Below are positions 42,574-55,269 of a stretch of DNA of 64,000 bases, in pieces. The translations under genes were made by a program, and so were the position numbers. Under the pieces are notes generated by a model. The model saw only the letters and a list, made by a program, of their open reading frames with translations, was not told the origin of the DNA and made no database searches. The stretch lies in assembly GCF_011684115.1 (NCBI RefSeq), contig NZ_JAADJV010000002.1, positions 247,209-311,208 of the forward strand, in the 5' to 3' direction. Position 1 is the first letter of the stretch. Every line of letters begins with the position of its first letter. The DNA comes from Rahnella aceris (GTDB lineage Bacteria; Pseudomonadota; Gammaproteobacteria; Enterobacterales; Enterobacteriaceae).

Positions 42574-43869
42574 ATGAAGAACTGGAGAACACTTCTCCTC
42601 GGCGTGACGCTTTGTGCCAGCACTGCGTTTGCTGCCCCTCAGGAAGTTGATAAAGTTGCCGCCGTCGTTAACAACGGCGTGGTATTGCAAAGTGACGTTG
42701 ATAGCTTGTTTAATTCTGTAAAACAGCAGGCACAGCAGGCTAAACAGCAGTTGCCGGATGATGCGACTCTGCGTCACCAGATCCTCGACCGTTTGATCAT
42801 GGATCAGATCCAGTTACAAATGGCGACCCGAATGGGCATCACGCCAACCGATCAGGACGTGGATAAAGCCATTGCAGGTATTGCACAGCAAAACAACATT
42901 TCTGTTGATCAACTGCGCAGCCGTCTGGCTTATGACGGAATGAACTACAGCACTTACCGTACGCAGATTCGCAAGGAAATGATCATCAGCGAAGTACGTA
43001 ACAGTGAAGTGCGTCGCCGTGTCACCATACTGCCTCAGGAAGTGGATCAGCTTGCCAAACAGGTTGCGGCGCAAAACGGCAGCGGTGCTGAATTCAACCT
43101 CAGCCATATTCTGTTGCCACTGCCAGAAAACCCAACTCAGGATCAGGTTGATTCTGCAGAACAGCTGGCGAAGAAAATTGTTGCTGATCTGAACAATGGT
43201 GCGGACTTTGGCAAACTGGCTATCACCTACTCGGCTGATTCCCAGGCACTGAAAGGCGGCAACATGGGCTGGGGCAAATTGCAGGAACTGCCTTCCCTGT
43301 TTGCTCAGGCGTTAAGCACCGCTCAGAAAGGCCAGGTCATTGGCCCGATCCGTTCTGGTGTTGGTTTCCACATTCTGAAAGTGAACGATATCCGTGGCGA
43401 CAATAAAACGGTTTCTGTCACCGAGGTTCACGCCCGTCACATCCTGCTGAAACCTTCTGTCGTAATGACGGATGCGCAGGCGCGGGCGAAACTGGAACAG
43501 GTTGCGGCTGATATTAAGAGCGGTAAAGCCACATTCGCTGATGAAGCCAAACAGCTTTCTCAGGATCCTGGCTCTGCTAATCAGGGCGGCGATTTAGGTT
43601 GGGCGTCACCAGATATGTACGATCCTGCATTCCGTGATGCGTTGATGAACCTGAAAAAAGGCGAAATCAGTGCACCGGTTCACTCTTCGTTTGGCTGGCA
43701 CTTGATCCAACTTATCGACACCCGTCAGGTCGATAAAACAGATGCGGCACAGAAAGAACGTGCTTACCGCATGCTGTTCAACCGCAAATTTGCGGAAGAA
43801 GCCCAGACATGGATGCAGGAACAACGTGCTGAAGCGTATGTGAAAATTATGGATGGGAATGGAAAATAA
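42574..43869 (+). CDS. surA: Periplasmic chaperone / peptidyl-prolyl isomerase SurA
   Basis: SurA escorts outer-membrane proteins, including LptD, through the periplasm. The 431-residue precursor has a signal peptide ([20 protein letters not shown], cut before APQEVDK) and an N-terminal chaperone domain. Two parvulin PPIase domains follow ([14 protein letters not shown] ... [13 protein letters not shown] and [12 protein letters not shown] ... [14 protein letters not shown]). Length matches E. coli (428). Its stop overlaps the pdxA start by about 17 bases. Confidence 0.98.
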   Translation: MKNWRTLLLGVTLCASTAFAAPQEVDKVAAVVNNGVVLQSDVDSLFNSVKQQAQQAKQQLPDDATLRHQILDRLIMDQIQLQMATRMGITPTDQDVDKAIAGIAQQNNISVDQLRSRLAYDGMNYSTYRTQIRKEMIISEVRNSEVRRRVTILPQEVDQLAKQVAAQNGSGAEFNLSHILLPLPENPTQDQVDSAEQLAKKIVADLNNGADFGKLAITYSADSQALKGGNMGWGKLQELPSLFAQALSTAQKGQVIGPIRSGVGFHILKVNDIRGDNKTVSVTEVHARHILLKPSVVMTDAQARAKLEQVAADIKSGKATFADEAKQLSQDPGSANQGGDLGWASPDMYDPAFRDALMNLKKGEISAPVHSSFGWHLIQLIDTRQVDKTDAAQKERAYRMLFNRKFAEEAQTWMQEQRAEAYVKIMDGNGK

Positions 43870-44866
43870 TACTTCCGTGACACAATCTGTGGTCATTACC
43901 CCCGGCGAACCGGCCGGGGTTGGGCCGGATCTGGTACTGGCGCTGGCTCAGCAGGCATGGCCTGTTGAGTTAGTGGTCTGTGCCGATCCGGCCTTACTGC
44001 TTGAACGTGCTGAGAAACTCGGCCTGAATATCCGCTTACGCGATTATCAGAGAGCGCGTCCGCCAGAGCCTCAGGCTGCGGGCACATTGACCGTTTTGCC
44101 TGTTAAACTCGCCGTCCCGGTGACCGCAGGTAAACTTGATGTGGCTAATGCGCCCTACGTGGTGGAAACGCTGGCACGTGCCTGCGACGGTGCTATCAGC
44201 GGTGAATTCGCTGCACTGATCACCGGCCCGGTTCAAAAAAGCATTATCAACGATGCCGGAATTCCCTTCATCGGCCATACCGAATTCTTTGCTGACCGCA
44301 GCCATTGCGACCGTGTTGTGATGATGCTGGCAACCGAAGAGTTGCGCGTTGCGCTGGCGACCACGCATTTGCCTTTGCTGGCAGTGCCTGGCGCGATTAC
44401 CCGCCAGTGTCTGCATGAAGTCATCACCATTTTGCATCATGATCTGAAAACCAAATTTGGTATTACCGAGCCGCAAATTTATGTGTGTGGCCTGAATCCA
44501 CATGCCGGCGAAGGTGGCCACATGGGGCACGAAGAGATCGACATTATCATTCCTGCACTGGACGAACTGCGCCAGCAAGGGATGAATCTCATCGGCCCGC
44601 TGCCCGCTGATACGTTATTCCAGCCTAAATATCTGCAACATGCCGATGCTGTTTTATCGATGTATCACGATCAGGGCCTTCCGGTGCTAAAATATCAGGG
44701 ATTTGGTCGCGCAGTGAATATCACACTCGGCCTGCCTTTTATCCGGACTTCCGTTGATCACGGTACCGCCCTTGAACTCGCCGCCACCGGCACCGCCGAT
44801 GCGGGCAGTTTCAAGACAGCAATAAATCTCGCCATTCACATGGCAAATAACAGCAACGATAAATAA
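43853..44866 (+). CDS. pdxA: 4-hydroxythreonine-4-phosphate dehydrogenase PdxA
   Basis: PdxA oxidises 4-phosphohydroxy-L-threonine with NAD+ in the DXP-dependent pathway to pyridoxal phosphate. The product of up to 337 residues has the family start [16 protein letters not shown]. The metal-binding histidines are in [28 protein letters not shown] and [16 protein letters not shown]. The C-terminus [14 protein letters not shown] is typical. Two starts are possible: ATG 43853 (overlapping surA) and ATG 43859 (MENNTS), giving 335 residues. Confidence 0.96.
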   Translation: MGMENNTSVTQSVVITPGEPAGVGPDLVLALAQQAWPVELVVCADPALLLERAEKLGLNIRLRDYQRARPPEPQAAGTLTVLPVKLAVPVTAGKLDVANAPYVVETLARACDGAISGEFAALITGPVQKSIINDAGIPFIGHTEFFADRSHCDRVVMMLATEELRVALATTHLPLLAVPGAITRQCLHEVITILHHDLKTKFGITEPQIYVCGLNPHAGEGGHMGHEEIDIIIPALDELRQQGMNLIGPLPADTLFQPKYLQHADAVLSMYHDQGLPVLKYQGFGRAVNITLGLPFIRTSVDHGTALELAATGTADAGSFKTAINLAIHMANNSNDK

Positions 44867-44871
44867 CAACA

Positions 44872-45699
44872 ATGAATAGTAGAGTCCACCAAGGTCACTT
44901 TGCCCGTAAACGTTTTGGGCAAAACTTCTTAACCGATCAGTTTGTTATCGATAGCATCGTGTCGGCCATTCACCCTATGCCGGGCGAGGCTGTCGTTGAA
45001 ATCGGTCCCGGTCTGGCGGCGTTAACTGAGCCTGTTGCTTCGCGCCTGGACAGCATGACGGTCATCGAACTCGACCGCGATCTGGCAACGCGTCTGGAAA
45101 ATAACCCTAAGTTTCAGGGCAAACTGCGGGTCATCCAGTCTGATGCGATGAAAATCAATTTCGGCGAACTGTCTGAAGAGCTCGGTCAGCCGCTGCGTGT
45201 CTTTGGTAACCTGCCGTACAACATTTCTACGCCGCTGATGTTCCATTTGTTCACTTATACCAACGCCATCAAAGACATGCATTTTATGTTGCAGAAGGAA
45301 GTGGTAAACCGTCTGGTTGCAGGCCCGAACAGCAAAGCGTATGGTCGTTTAACGGTGATGGCGCAATATTACTGCAATGTGATCCCGGTTCTGGAAGTTC
45401 CACCAGAATCCTTCACACCGGCGCCTAAAGTGGAATCCGCTGTGGTACGTTTAGTGCCGCATGAAGTGATCCCGTATCCGGTGCCTGATATTCGCATTCT
45501 GAGCCGTCTGACCACGGATGCTTTCAACCAGCGTCGTAAAACAGTGCGTAACAGCCTCGGCCACCTGTTCACTTCTGAACAAATGACCGAACTGGGTTTA
45601 GATCTCAGCATGCGTGCTGAAAATATTTCTGTAGAGCAATTCTGTAAACTGGCTAACTGGTTGTCCACACGACCTAAAACCCCGGAACTTCAGGAGTAG
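44872..45699 (+). CDS. rsmA: 16S rRNA dimethyladenosine transferase RsmA (KsgA)
   Basis: RsmA dimethylates A1518 and A1519 of 16S rRNA late in small-subunit assembly. The 275-residue protein begins [20 protein letters not shown] and has the SAM motif [15 protein letters not shown], the acidic VIELDRDLA and the catalytic [14 protein letters not shown]. Close match in length and sequence to E. coli KsgA (273). It starts 5 bases after pdxA ends and precedes apaG by 4 bases. Confidence 0.98.
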   Translation: MNSRVHQGHFARKRFGQNFLTDQFVIDSIVSAIHPMPGEAVVEIGPGLAALTEPVASRLDSMTVIELDRDLATRLENNPKFQGKLRVIQSDAMKINFGELSEELGQPLRVFGNLPYNISTPLMFHLFTYTNAIKDMHFMLQKEVVNRLVAGPNSKAYGRLTVMAQYYCNVIPVLEVPPESFTPAPKVESAVVRLVPHEVIPYPVPDIRILSRLTTDAFNQRRKTVRNSLGHLFTSEQMTELGLDLSMRAENISVEQFCKLANWLSTRPKTPELQE

Positions 45700-45703
45700 C
45701 GTT

Positions 45704-46081
45704 ATGCTTAATTCGCCCCGCGTTTGTGTTCAGGTGCAAAGTATCTACGTTGAGTCACAGTCGATACCCGAAGAAGAACGTTTTGTCTTCGCTTACACCA
45801 TCACCATCCGCAATCTGGGGCGTTTTAATGTGCAACTGCTTCGCCGTTACTGGCTGATAACCAACAGTAACGGTCGCCAGACTGAAGTCCAGGGTGAAGG
45901 GGTCATCGGTGAACAACCGCTGATCCTGCCAGGCAATGAATTTTACTATACCAGCGGCGCCATTTTAGAAACGCCACTGGGCACGATGGAAGGCCATTAT
46001 GAAATGGTCGCACAAGACGGTGAAACCTTCCGTGTGCCTGTTCCGGTCTTCCGCCTCGCCATCCCTACGCTGATAAATTAA
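45704..46081 (+). CDS. apaG: Co2+/Mg2+ efflux-associated protein ApaG
   Basis: A 125-residue immunoglobulin-like beta-sandwich protein of the ApaG family. The precise biochemical role is not settled, though corD phenotypes link it to cobalt and magnesium. Conserved segments are [30 protein letters not shown] and [20 protein letters not shown]. It sits between rsmA and apaH, the invariant context in Enterobacterales, and has the E. coli length. Confidence 0.97.
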   Translation: MLNSPRVCVQVQSIYVESQSIPEEERFVFAYTITIRNLGRFNVQLLRRYWLITNSNGRQTEVQGEGVIGEQPLILPGNEFYYTSGAILETPLGTMEGHYEMVAQDGETFRVPVPVFRLAIPTLIN

Positions 46082-46086
46082 TCCTC

Positions 46087-46941
46087 ATGTCGACATATCT
46101 TATTGGTGATGTTCACGGCTGCATCGATGAACTCAAGGCGCTATTGGCGCAGGTGGATTTTAATCCGCAAAACGATGTCCTGTGGCTGACGGGTGATTTA
46201 GTCGCCCGCGGTCCGTCCTCGCTCGAAGTGCTGCGTTTTGTCAGCGGTTTGGGGGATTGTGTCCGGATGGTGCTCGGTAACCACGATCTGCATCTGCTGG
46301 CGGTTTACGCGGGGATCAGTTTCAACAAACCGAAAGACCGCATCACGCCCTTGCTTGAAGCCGAAGACGCTGACGAACTGATCAACTGGTTGCGCCGCCA
46401 GCCGGTACTGCAGGTTGATGAAGATCTGAAGCTGGTCATGGCCCACGCAGGGATCACGCCGCAATGGGATCTCGACACCGCTCAAATGTGCGCCCGTGAA
46501 GTGGAAGCCGTCCTGAGCAGCGATACTTATCCGCTGTTTCTGGATGCGATGTATGGCGATATGCCGAACAACTGGCATCCTGAACTGACGGGTCTGGCGC
46601 GTTTGCGTTTCAGCACCAATGCTTTCACCCGCATGCGTTATTGCTTCCCGAACGGACAACTGGATATGATCTGCAAAGATATCCCGGAAAACGCGCCGAA
46701 GCCGCTGAAACCCTGGTTTGATATTCCGGGGCCTTTACAGGAAGCAGGCTACAGTATTGCGTTCGGACACTGGGCATCACTGGAAGGGAAAGGCACGCCG
46801 GAAGGCATTTATGCGCTGGATACCGGCTGCTGCTGGGGCGGTGACCTGACCATGCTGCGCTGGGAAGACAAAACCTACTTCGCCCAGCCTTCAAACCGCC
46901 AGAGCGAAAAACAGCAGTCTGAAATCCCGAAAGCCGTTTGA
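46087..46941 (+). CDS. apaH: Diadenosine tetraphosphatase ApaH
   Basis: ApaH splits Ap4A to two ADP and removes Np4 caps from RNA. The 284-residue protein shows the calcineurin-type phosphoesterase motifs in order: [30 protein letters not shown] and later [10 protein letters not shown] and FGHWASLEG. Length matches the family (about 280). It is the last gene of the lptD-apaH run and is followed by a bidirectional terminator. Confidence 0.98.
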   Translation: MSTYLIGDVHGCIDELKALLAQVDFNPQNDVLWLTGDLVARGPSSLEVLRFVSGLGDCVRMVLGNHDLHLLAVYAGISFNKPKDRITPLLEAEDADELINWLRRQPVLQVDEDLKLVMAHAGITPQWDLDTAQMCAREVEAVLSSDTYPLFLDAMYGDMPNNWHPELTGLARLRFSTNAFTRMRYCFPNGQLDMICKDIPENAPKPLKPWFDIPGPLQEAGYSIAFGHWASLEGKGTPEGIYALDTGCCWGGDLTMLRWEDKTYFAQPSNRQSEKQQSEIPKAV

Positions 46942-46963
46942 TCAAACAGCGGACATTCAGACA

Positions 46964-46996
46964 GCAAAAAGGCACCTGCAAAAGGTGCCTTTTTAT
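46964..46996. terminator. Bidirectional terminator between apaH and folA
   Basis: AAAAAGGCACCT (46966-46977) pairs with AGGTGCCTTTTT (46983-46994). It is flanked by A and T runs, so it can serve both convergent genes. Confidence 0.92.
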
Positions 46997-47023
46997 TGTC
47001 ACACGGCTCGCGCAGCCGTAGGA

Positions 47024-47509
47024 TCAGGCGCGGCGATCAAGGATTTCGAAGCAATAACCATGAGAGTTCTGCTCATCCGCATCGTGGAATTCGCTGAATG
47101 TGCTTTCCCAGTCATCCGGCTCATAATCAGGGAAATGTGTATCCCCTTCGACTTCGGCATCAATGTGAGTCAGATATAAACGATTGGCCTTCGGCAGCAG
47201 TTGCTCATACACGCGGCCGCCCCCCATCACCATCACTTCTTCCACATCGCCGGCAGCCGCCAGCGCAGCGTCAACAGACGTTACCCAGGTCACACCTTCA
47301 TGCTCGCCCGGTTTAGAGCTGATGACAATATTCAGCCGGCCAGGCAACGGGCGTCCGATTGACTCAAACGTCTTTCGCCCCATGATGACGGGTTTGTTGA
47401 GCGTATTACGCTTAAACCAGGCCAGATCACCAGGTAAATGCCAAGGCATAGCGTTTTCCATGCCAATAACGCGATCGGTCGCCAGTGCGGCGATCAGGCT
47501 AATAATCAT
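47024..47509 (-). CDS. folA: Dihydrofolate reductase FolA
   Basis: FolA reduces dihydrofolate to tetrahydrofolate with NADPH and is the trimethoprim target. The 161-residue protein begins [21 protein letters not shown], followed by [17 protein letters not shown] with the substrate-binding acid, [18 protein letters not shown], and the NADPH-binding [12 protein letters not shown]. The E. coli enzyme has 159 residues and the same layout. An upstream in-frame start (47551) adds a non-homologous N-terminus and is rejected. Confidence 0.98.
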   Translation of the reverse strand: MIISLIAALATDRVIGMENAMPWHLPGDLAWFKRNTLNKPVIMGRKTFESIGRPLPGRLNIVISSKPGEHEGVTWVTSVDAALAAAGDVEEVMVMGGGRVYEQLLPKANRLYLTHIDAEVEGDTHFPDYEPDDWESTFSEFHDADEQNSHGYCFEILDRRA

Positions 47510-47778
47510 TGTGAAGCCCTGTGTAGAAAAAGGATTTGTGCGTGACCCCAAAAAAGAGCTGCCACTATACGGAAAGCCCCATCAGCCGTCGATAGGGAGA
47601 CCCACGCTTTACAAAGATATAAGAGAGCTCTTACCCTGCCGGGATATTCCCCGCCAAAAGTAGCGGTTCCGGCGGTAAAGGACGCTCAAAAGCAGGAAGG
47701 TACCGCCGTAATCCAGTCGAAAATGCTGAAGCGCTCACCTGCTTTTTTGCATGGTAGCTCCACGTTGTACAACAACGC

Positions 47779-48243
47779 TTACACACCGGGGCGTTTACGG
47801 TACAGCCACAATCCCGGTAACGATAATCCGATAGATAATGCCCCGACGATAAAACTGGCTTTCAGAAAATTGGTGAGTGCCGTCGATAGCAATGCTTCGC
47901 TGTAGCCCAGATGCGAAATCTCCACGACTGAGATCATCGCCGTGTAGGCAGAAATGCCGGGGAACATCGGTATAACAGCGGCAACGGTGAAAACTTTAGG
48001 ATGTGCCAGTAACCAGCGTGACCATCGAATGCCCATAATGCCAATCAGTATAGCTGCCAGCAGGGAGGCCCATTCGATGTTTATCCCGCCGTGGATCAGC
48101 AACATCCGCGTGCCGTGGCCAACTGCGCCGAGCAGTGCGCAATAACGTAATGCCCGCGGCGGCACATTAAACACCATCGCAAAGCCCAGTGCGGGCACGG
48201 CAGCGAAAAGCATATCCTGAATCAGTGCCCATAAAAGGCTCAT
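47779..48243 (-). CDS. yjjB: Threonine/serine exporter family protein YjjB (ThrE C-terminal part)
   Basis: YjjB and YjjP together correspond to the two halves of the ThrE-type exporter; in E. coli the pair has been linked to succinate export. This 154-residue membrane protein has about four to five hydrophobic segments and the strongly conserved [20 protein letters not shown] and [19 protein letters not shown]. The start ([11 protein letters not shown], 48243) overlaps the yjjP stop by four bases. A start seven codons upstream lies inside yjjP. In E. coli these genes are elsewhere (near dnaT), so their position beside folA is a rearrangement. Confidence 0.92.
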   Translation of the reverse strand: MSLLWALIQDMLFAAVPALGFAMVFNVPPRALRYCALLGAVGHGTRMLLIHGGINIEWASLLAAILIGIMGIRWSRWLLAHPKVFTVAAVIPMFPGISAYTAMISVVEISHLGYSEALLSTALTNFLKASFIVGALSIGLSLPGLWLYRKRPGV

Positions 48244-49067
48244 GACCACCCCCGTAAATCCCACAATGCCATTGCCATGACTACGCCAATGCAGGTCGCC
48301 AGTGTCAGCAGGCTGGCCATAGTCCAGCGCGCCAGTCCGGTATTCACATGCCCTTTGAACATATCCGCCACGGCATTAATCAGCGGAAACCCCGGCACCA
48401 GCAATAACACGCTGGCAGCCATTGCGACGTTTGATGACTGCTGAAAAATGCCCAGCCGCAACAGCAACCCTGAAATGGAAGTCGCCACGAATGCCGTGCA
48501 GCAAAAGTTGATGAGCGGATTCATATGCCGTGCAGTAAGGCTCTGGCGTACGGCCATGGCGACGCCGCTGGCAAAAAAAGTGACAATGAATGCATCCCAG
48601 CCGCCACCATTAAGTTTGCTGAAACACCCGCAGGAGAGCGCCACCATCAGGATCATCAGCCAGCGCGGATACCGCAGCGGTTTGATTTTTTGCAGGCGTT
48701 TTGCCACCAGTTGACTGTCGAGCAGTTTATGCTCGGCCAGGATCACCGTATGTTGGACTTGTGTCACAACCTGCATGTTGATCCCGCGGTCAACATTTTT
48801 ACGCGTCGAGGTCAGACAATAACCGCCGCTTAAGGTGCTGAGCACAATGGCATTGGCGGAGATCGAGCTTTCCACCCGGTCCATTCCCAGCGCGACGCCA
48901 AGCCTCGCCGACAGCTGTTCGACCAGCATACTTTCGGCACCATGCTGCAACAGCATCAGGGCACATTCGATGCACAAACGGGTAATTTCACGTTGATGAT
49001 GCGCCTCGGGGCTTTCACGCACCGGGTATTCTATGACCGGATCCTGCATACCATTCACCGCCCGCAA
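48240..49067 (-). CDS. yjjP: Threonine/serine exporter family protein YjjP (ThrE N-terminal part)
   Basis: The partner of YjjB. The 275-residue protein has a soluble N-terminal part ([32 protein letters not shown], split here as [15 protein letters not shown] and [15 protein letters not shown]). The family segment [16 protein letters not shown] follows, then [15 protein letters not shown] and membrane segments ending [18 protein letters not shown] and [18 protein letters not shown]. It matches E. coli YjjP with a somewhat longer N-terminus, and the start codon is uncertain (49067, or 49049 at MQDPVIEYP). The two genes are translationally coupled. Confidence 0.92.
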   Translation of the reverse strand: MRAVNGMQDPVIEYPVRESPEAHHQREITRLCIECALMLLQHGAESMLVEQLSARLGVALGMDRVESSISANAIVLSTLSGGYCLTSTRKNVDRGINMQVVTQVQHTVILAEHKLLDSQLVAKRLQKIKPLRYPRWLMILMVALSCGCFSKLNGGGWDAFIVTFFASGVAMAVRQSLTARHMNPLINFCCTAFVATSISGLLLRLGIFQQSSNVAMAASVLLLVPGFPLINAVADMFKGHVNTGLARWTMASLLTLATCIGVVMAMALWDLRGWS

Positions 49068-49153
49068 AAAAGCAATAAGAGTGATTTAACTTACTGAGGA
49101 TTGGCGTATCATGCCGCCTTCTTTTGTTCCGAACATTGACGACGGTTATTTTC

Positions 49154-49768
49154 ATGCTTGAAACCACCCTTTTTGTTGCCAGTATCGCCTTCCTCGGCAT
49201 GCTTTCTCCCGGTCCCGATTTCTTTCTGGTCATCAAAAATGCGGCCCGCTATCCGCGCATCGCGGCACTCATGACGTCACTGGGTGTTATTTGTGGTGTG
49301 ATTACGCATATGTCTTACTGCGTGGCCGGTCTGGCAGTGGTGATCACCACCACGCCGTGGTTATTTGATTTACTGAAATACGTCGGTGCGGCTTATCTGA
49401 TCTGGGTCGGTATTCAGGCGTTGTTTTCGCGCAGCAACAGCAAAATGAACCTCGACGGACTGGAGCCACAGCAGGTAAAACTACGCACCGCGTTCGTGCA
49501 GGGTTATCTGTGTAACCTGCTCAATCCAAAGGCGACACTTTTCTTCCTGGCGATGTTTACGCAAGTCTTGCAGATTAACTCCACCTTCGGTGAAAAGCTG
49601 TGGTACGCCTCTATAATCGTCGGTTTGTCGGCCATTTGGTGGCCTTCGCTGGCGTTACTTATCCAGAGCCCGCCGGTGCGTCGTGGTCTGGCGAAAGCGC
49701 AGAAACTTATCGATAAACTGCTGGGCGGTGTACTGATCGGTTTGGGCATTAAAGTCGCACTGAGCTGA
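49154..49768 (+). CDS. LysE/RhtB-family amino acid exporter
   Basis: LysE/RhtB proteins are six-helix inner-membrane exporters of amino acids such as threonine, homoserine or lysine. The 204-residue protein begins MLETTLFVASIAFLGMLSPGPDFFLVIKN. It has LSPGPDFFLV, GYLCNLLNPKATLFFLAMF and the expected hydrophobic segments. It is divergent from yjjP. RhtC-like specificity is possible, but the substrate cannot be assigned from sequence alone. A TTG start at 49124 adds a poor N-terminus and is less likely. Confidence 0.88.
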   Translation: MLETTLFVASIAFLGMLSPGPDFFLVIKNAARYPRIAALMTSLGVICGVITHMSYCVAGLAVVITTTPWLFDLLKYVGAAYLIWVGIQALFSRSNSKMNLDGLEPQQVKLRTAFVQGYLCNLLNPKATLFFLAMFTQVLQINSTFGEKLWYASIIVGLSAIWWPSLALLIQSPPVRRGLAKAQKLIDKLLGGVLIGLGIKVALS

Positions 49769-49778
49769 GTTCAGAAAG

Positions 49779-49814
49779 AAAAAACCGGTGCATCAGGCAC
49801 CGGTTTTCTGTTTT
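49779..49814. terminator. Bidirectional terminator between the LysE-family gene and kefC
   Basis: AAAACCGGTGC (49781-49791) pairs with GCACCGGTTTT (49797-49807), flanked by A and T runs. Confidence 0.9.
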
Positions 49815-49823
49815 AACGGCGGC

Positions 49824-51677
49824 TTAGCCCTTCGCTTCAATCACCTCTTTCTCAGGCGCTTTTCCGTCAATACTGCCACGCCAGCCCTGTTGCTGACCAG
49901 AAGCCAGACGCTCCTGATCCTGCTCGATAGCGGCTGTCAGCATATCTTTCGCACGCTGCATGCTGGCGATACGGAACTCAGTATCTTCGTAATTCTCGAT
50001 AGTAGCCTCCAGCATTTTCAGGTTATAGCGGCGGAACAGATCTGCCTTCTCGCGGGCTTCGTACGCATCCAGCCCCAGCGCCTCCAGCACATCGCGGCCG
50101 ACGCGCAAGGAGCCTTCAAACAGTTCACGCTCCGGCGCTTCGACACCCAACTGACGCAACTGATACCAGTGATCGACATCACGGGCGCGGGCAATTACTT
50201 TCAGATTCGGGAAATGCTCTTTCGCCAGCGCCGTCAGCTGAAGGTTGGCTTCCACATCGTCGATGGCATTAATCAGAACCTTCGCCTGCGCGGCACCGGC
50301 GGACTCCAGCAAATCAACGCGTGTGGCGTCGCCGTAAAACACTTTGGTGCCAAATTTACGCAGCGTTTCGATGTGATCCGGATCGTGATCCAGGACCACC
50401 GTGTGGACGTTATTTGCCAGCAGCAAACGACCGGCAATCTGACCAAAGCGCCCGAAACCGGCAATAATTACCTGCGCGTTCTCATCATCAATGGTGTCAT
50501 GCGGACGGTCATCTTTCGGCGCATTGCGCTCAAGGCGCGCGGACAGTACCAGCAGCAATGGCGTCACCGCCATGGAAAGCGCCACGGCCAGCGTCAGAGC
50601 TTTCGACCATTCTACCGGCAACACACCTGCCATTTGAGCGGTGCTGAAAATCACAAACGCGAACTCACTGCCCTGCCCGATTAAGATGGCAAACAGGCCG
50701 CGCTGCTTTTTCGGCACACCCAGCCACGGCGCAACCAGCCACAACAAGGCGGCTTTCAGCGCCATAAAACCGACCAGCAATGTGGCAATAAGCAGCGGCT
50801 GATGGACCAGCGTGCCGAAGTCAATAGACATGCCGACGCCGATAAAGAACAAGCCGAGCAGCAGACCTTTGAACGGCTGGATATCGCTTTCCAGCGCGTG
50901 ACGGTATTCAGAACTTGCCAGCAAGACACCCGCCAGAAATGCGCCCATCGCCATCGACATACCGGCCATTTCCAGCAGAATACCGAAGCCGAATACCAGA
51001 AATAGCGCAACGGCACTGAACACTTCACGCATGCCGGAGCGTGCCACGAAGTGCAGCAAGGGCCGCGTAACATAGCGCCCGAGCAACACCACCAGCACCA
51101 ACGCACCGACCACTTTTGCCGCTGACAAACCAAAACTCATCAGCGTTGTGGCTTCGCCGGTGCTCGCCAGTAAGGGGATCATCGCCACCAGCGGGATGGC
51201 GGCGATATCCTGGAACAGCAACACCGCAAAAGCGCTGCGGCCAATGGGTGAAGCCGTCAGGCTGCGCTCACTCATCGCCTGCATGGCAATGGCCGTTGAA
51301 GAAAGCGCCAGCGTCAGGCCGATCAACAGGGCGATTTTCCAGTCCAGTCCGAGGAAATAACAGAATGCGCTGAGCACTGCGCCGCAGCCCACCATCTGAA
51401 TGCTGCCGCCGCCGAAAACCGAGGCACGCATCGTCCACAACCGTTTGGGATCCAGCTCAAGTCCGATGACAAACAGCATCAGCACCACGCCGATCTCCGC
51501 AAAGGTCAGAATTGATTCGGCATCAGAGACCAGTTTCAGCCCCCACGGGCCGATAATGCAGCCCGCAATCAGGTAACCGAGCACAGAACCCAGACCCAGA
51601 CGTACCGCAATCGGCACAAACAGCGCCGCCGAGCCGAGATAAATCAGGCCTTCAATCATCAGGTTATGGTTATCCAA
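49824..51677 (-). CDS. kefC: Glutathione-regulated potassium-efflux antiporter KefC
   Basis: KefC exports K+ in exchange for protons when glutathione adducts form, acidifying the cytoplasm to protect against electrophiles. The 617-residue protein has a CPA2-type membrane domain ([21 protein letters not shown] segment, [32 protein letters not shown]). A cytosolic RCK domain with dinucleotide motif [16 protein letters not shown] and [17 protein letters not shown] follows, then the regulatory C-terminus. It overlaps kefF by 8 bases, as the pair does in E. coli. Confidence 0.96.
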   Translation of the reverse strand: MDNHNLMIEGLIYLGSAALFVPIAVRLGLGSVLGYLIAGCIIGPWGLKLVSDAESILTFAEIGVVLMLFVIGLELDPKRLWTMRASVFGGGSIQMVGCGAVLSAFCYFLGLDWKIALLIGLTLALSSTAIAMQAMSERSLTASPIGRSAFAVLLFQDIAAIPLVAMIPLLASTGEATTLMSFGLSAAKVVGALVLVVLLGRYVTRPLLHFVARSGMREVFSAVALFLVFGFGILLEMAGMSMAMGAFLAGVLLASSEYRHALESDIQPFKGLLLGLFFIGVGMSIDFGTLVHQPLLIATLLVGFMALKAALLWLVAPWLGVPKKQRGLFAILIGQGSEFAFVIFSTAQMAGVLPVEWSKALTLAVALSMAVTPLLLVLSARLERNAPKDDRPHDTIDDENAQVIIAGFGRFGQIAGRLLLANNVHTVVLDHDPDHIETLRKFGTKVFYGDATRVDLLESAGAAQAKVLINAIDDVEANLQLTALAKEHFPNLKVIARARDVDHWYQLRQLGVEAPERELFEGSLRVGRDVLEALGLDAYEAREKADLFRRYNLKMLEATIENYEDTEFRIASMQRAKDMLTAAIEQDQERLASGQQQGWRGSIDGKAPEKEVIEAKG

Positions 51678-52224
51678 GGCTCACCTCCGGCGGGCAGCCT
51701 TCTTTCAGACTCAGGCAGGCGGTTAAACGGCGACGATATTCTTCTCCCGCCGCTTTCAGCGCCACTTCATCGCAAATGAAGGTGTTGTGCACGGCGAAAT
51801 ACGGCAGCCAGTGCATGCCGCAATAAATGGCTGTCGCCTGTAACGGCTGCGCCAGCACGTCAAAATCGGGGTGATCACCCAGCTCGAAATGGTGCTCGTT
51901 ACCGCCGGTCGTTACCGCCCACAAGCAATGTTTGCCATTTAAGGCATTGCCTTCATGGCCGTACGCCCAGCCGTGCTCGAGCACTTTGTCGATCCACAGT
52001 TTCATCAGTGGCGGCAAGCTGTACCATTGGAGCGGATGCTGGAAGACCACCAGATCTGCACGTTCAACGGCTTTCTGTTCAGCGGCAATGTCGATATTGA
52101 AATCGGGATAGAGGTCGTAGAGCGAACGCACTTCGACGTTGGGCAAATCACTGACTGCCGACAGCAGCCCCTGATTGGCTCTTGAATGGCGCGGATAGGG
52201 ATGGGCGTAAATTATTAAAATCAT
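51670..52224 (-). CDS. kefF: KefC ancillary quinone oxidoreductase KefF
   Basis: KefF is an FMN-binding flavodoxin-like quinone reductase required for full KefC activity. The 184-residue form begins [19 protein letters not shown] and includes [19 protein letters not shown] residues ([15 protein letters not shown]), [29 protein letters not shown] and [12 protein letters not shown]. The chosen start matches E. coli KefF (176). In-frame ATGs at 52236 and 52260 are also possible because no strong ribosome-binding site singles one out. Confidence 0.94.
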   Translation of the reverse strand: MILIIYAHPYPRHSRANQGLLSAVSDLPNVEVRSLYDLYPDFNIDIAAEQKAVERADLVVFQHPLQWYSLPPLMKLWIDKVLEHGWAYGHEGNALNGKHCLWAVTTGGNEHHFELGDHPDFDVLAQPLQATAIYCGMHWLPYFAVHNTFICDEVALKAAGEEYRRRLTACLSLKEGCPPEVSLG

Positions 52225-52299
52225 CTGTGAACTCATATCGACAAAATATGCATTCATCATAAAGTATTTTTAACATTTATTAACTGCCGTAAATACGAT

Positions 52300-52324
52300 G
52301 AAAAACAGGGCCCTCAGGCCCTGT
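52300..52324 (-). terminator. Terminator after the chitinase gene
   Basis: On the minus strand ACAGGGCC (52317-52324) pairs with GGCCCTGT (52305-52312) around a 4-base loop, followed by TTTTC. Confidence 0.85.
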
Positions 52325-52342
52325 CGATTTACATGAAAGGAT

Positions 52343-55206
<2,864 letters not shown>

Positions 55207-55243
55207 TAAAAAGACGCCCGCCCCTTTCGGGAACGGGCGTCTT
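55207..55243 (-). terminator. Terminator after carB
   Basis: On the minus strand AAGACGCCCG (55234-55243) pairs with CGGGCGTCTT (55211-55220), followed by TTTTTA. Confidence 0.88.
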
Positions 55244-55269
55244 AACGACCGGATGGAAACAGAAGATAC

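Noticed and set aside
49788-50684. A 298-codon plus-strand frame opposite kefC
   Set aside because: Starts inside the terminator hairpin and runs antisense to the RCK domain of kefC. No recognisable protein.
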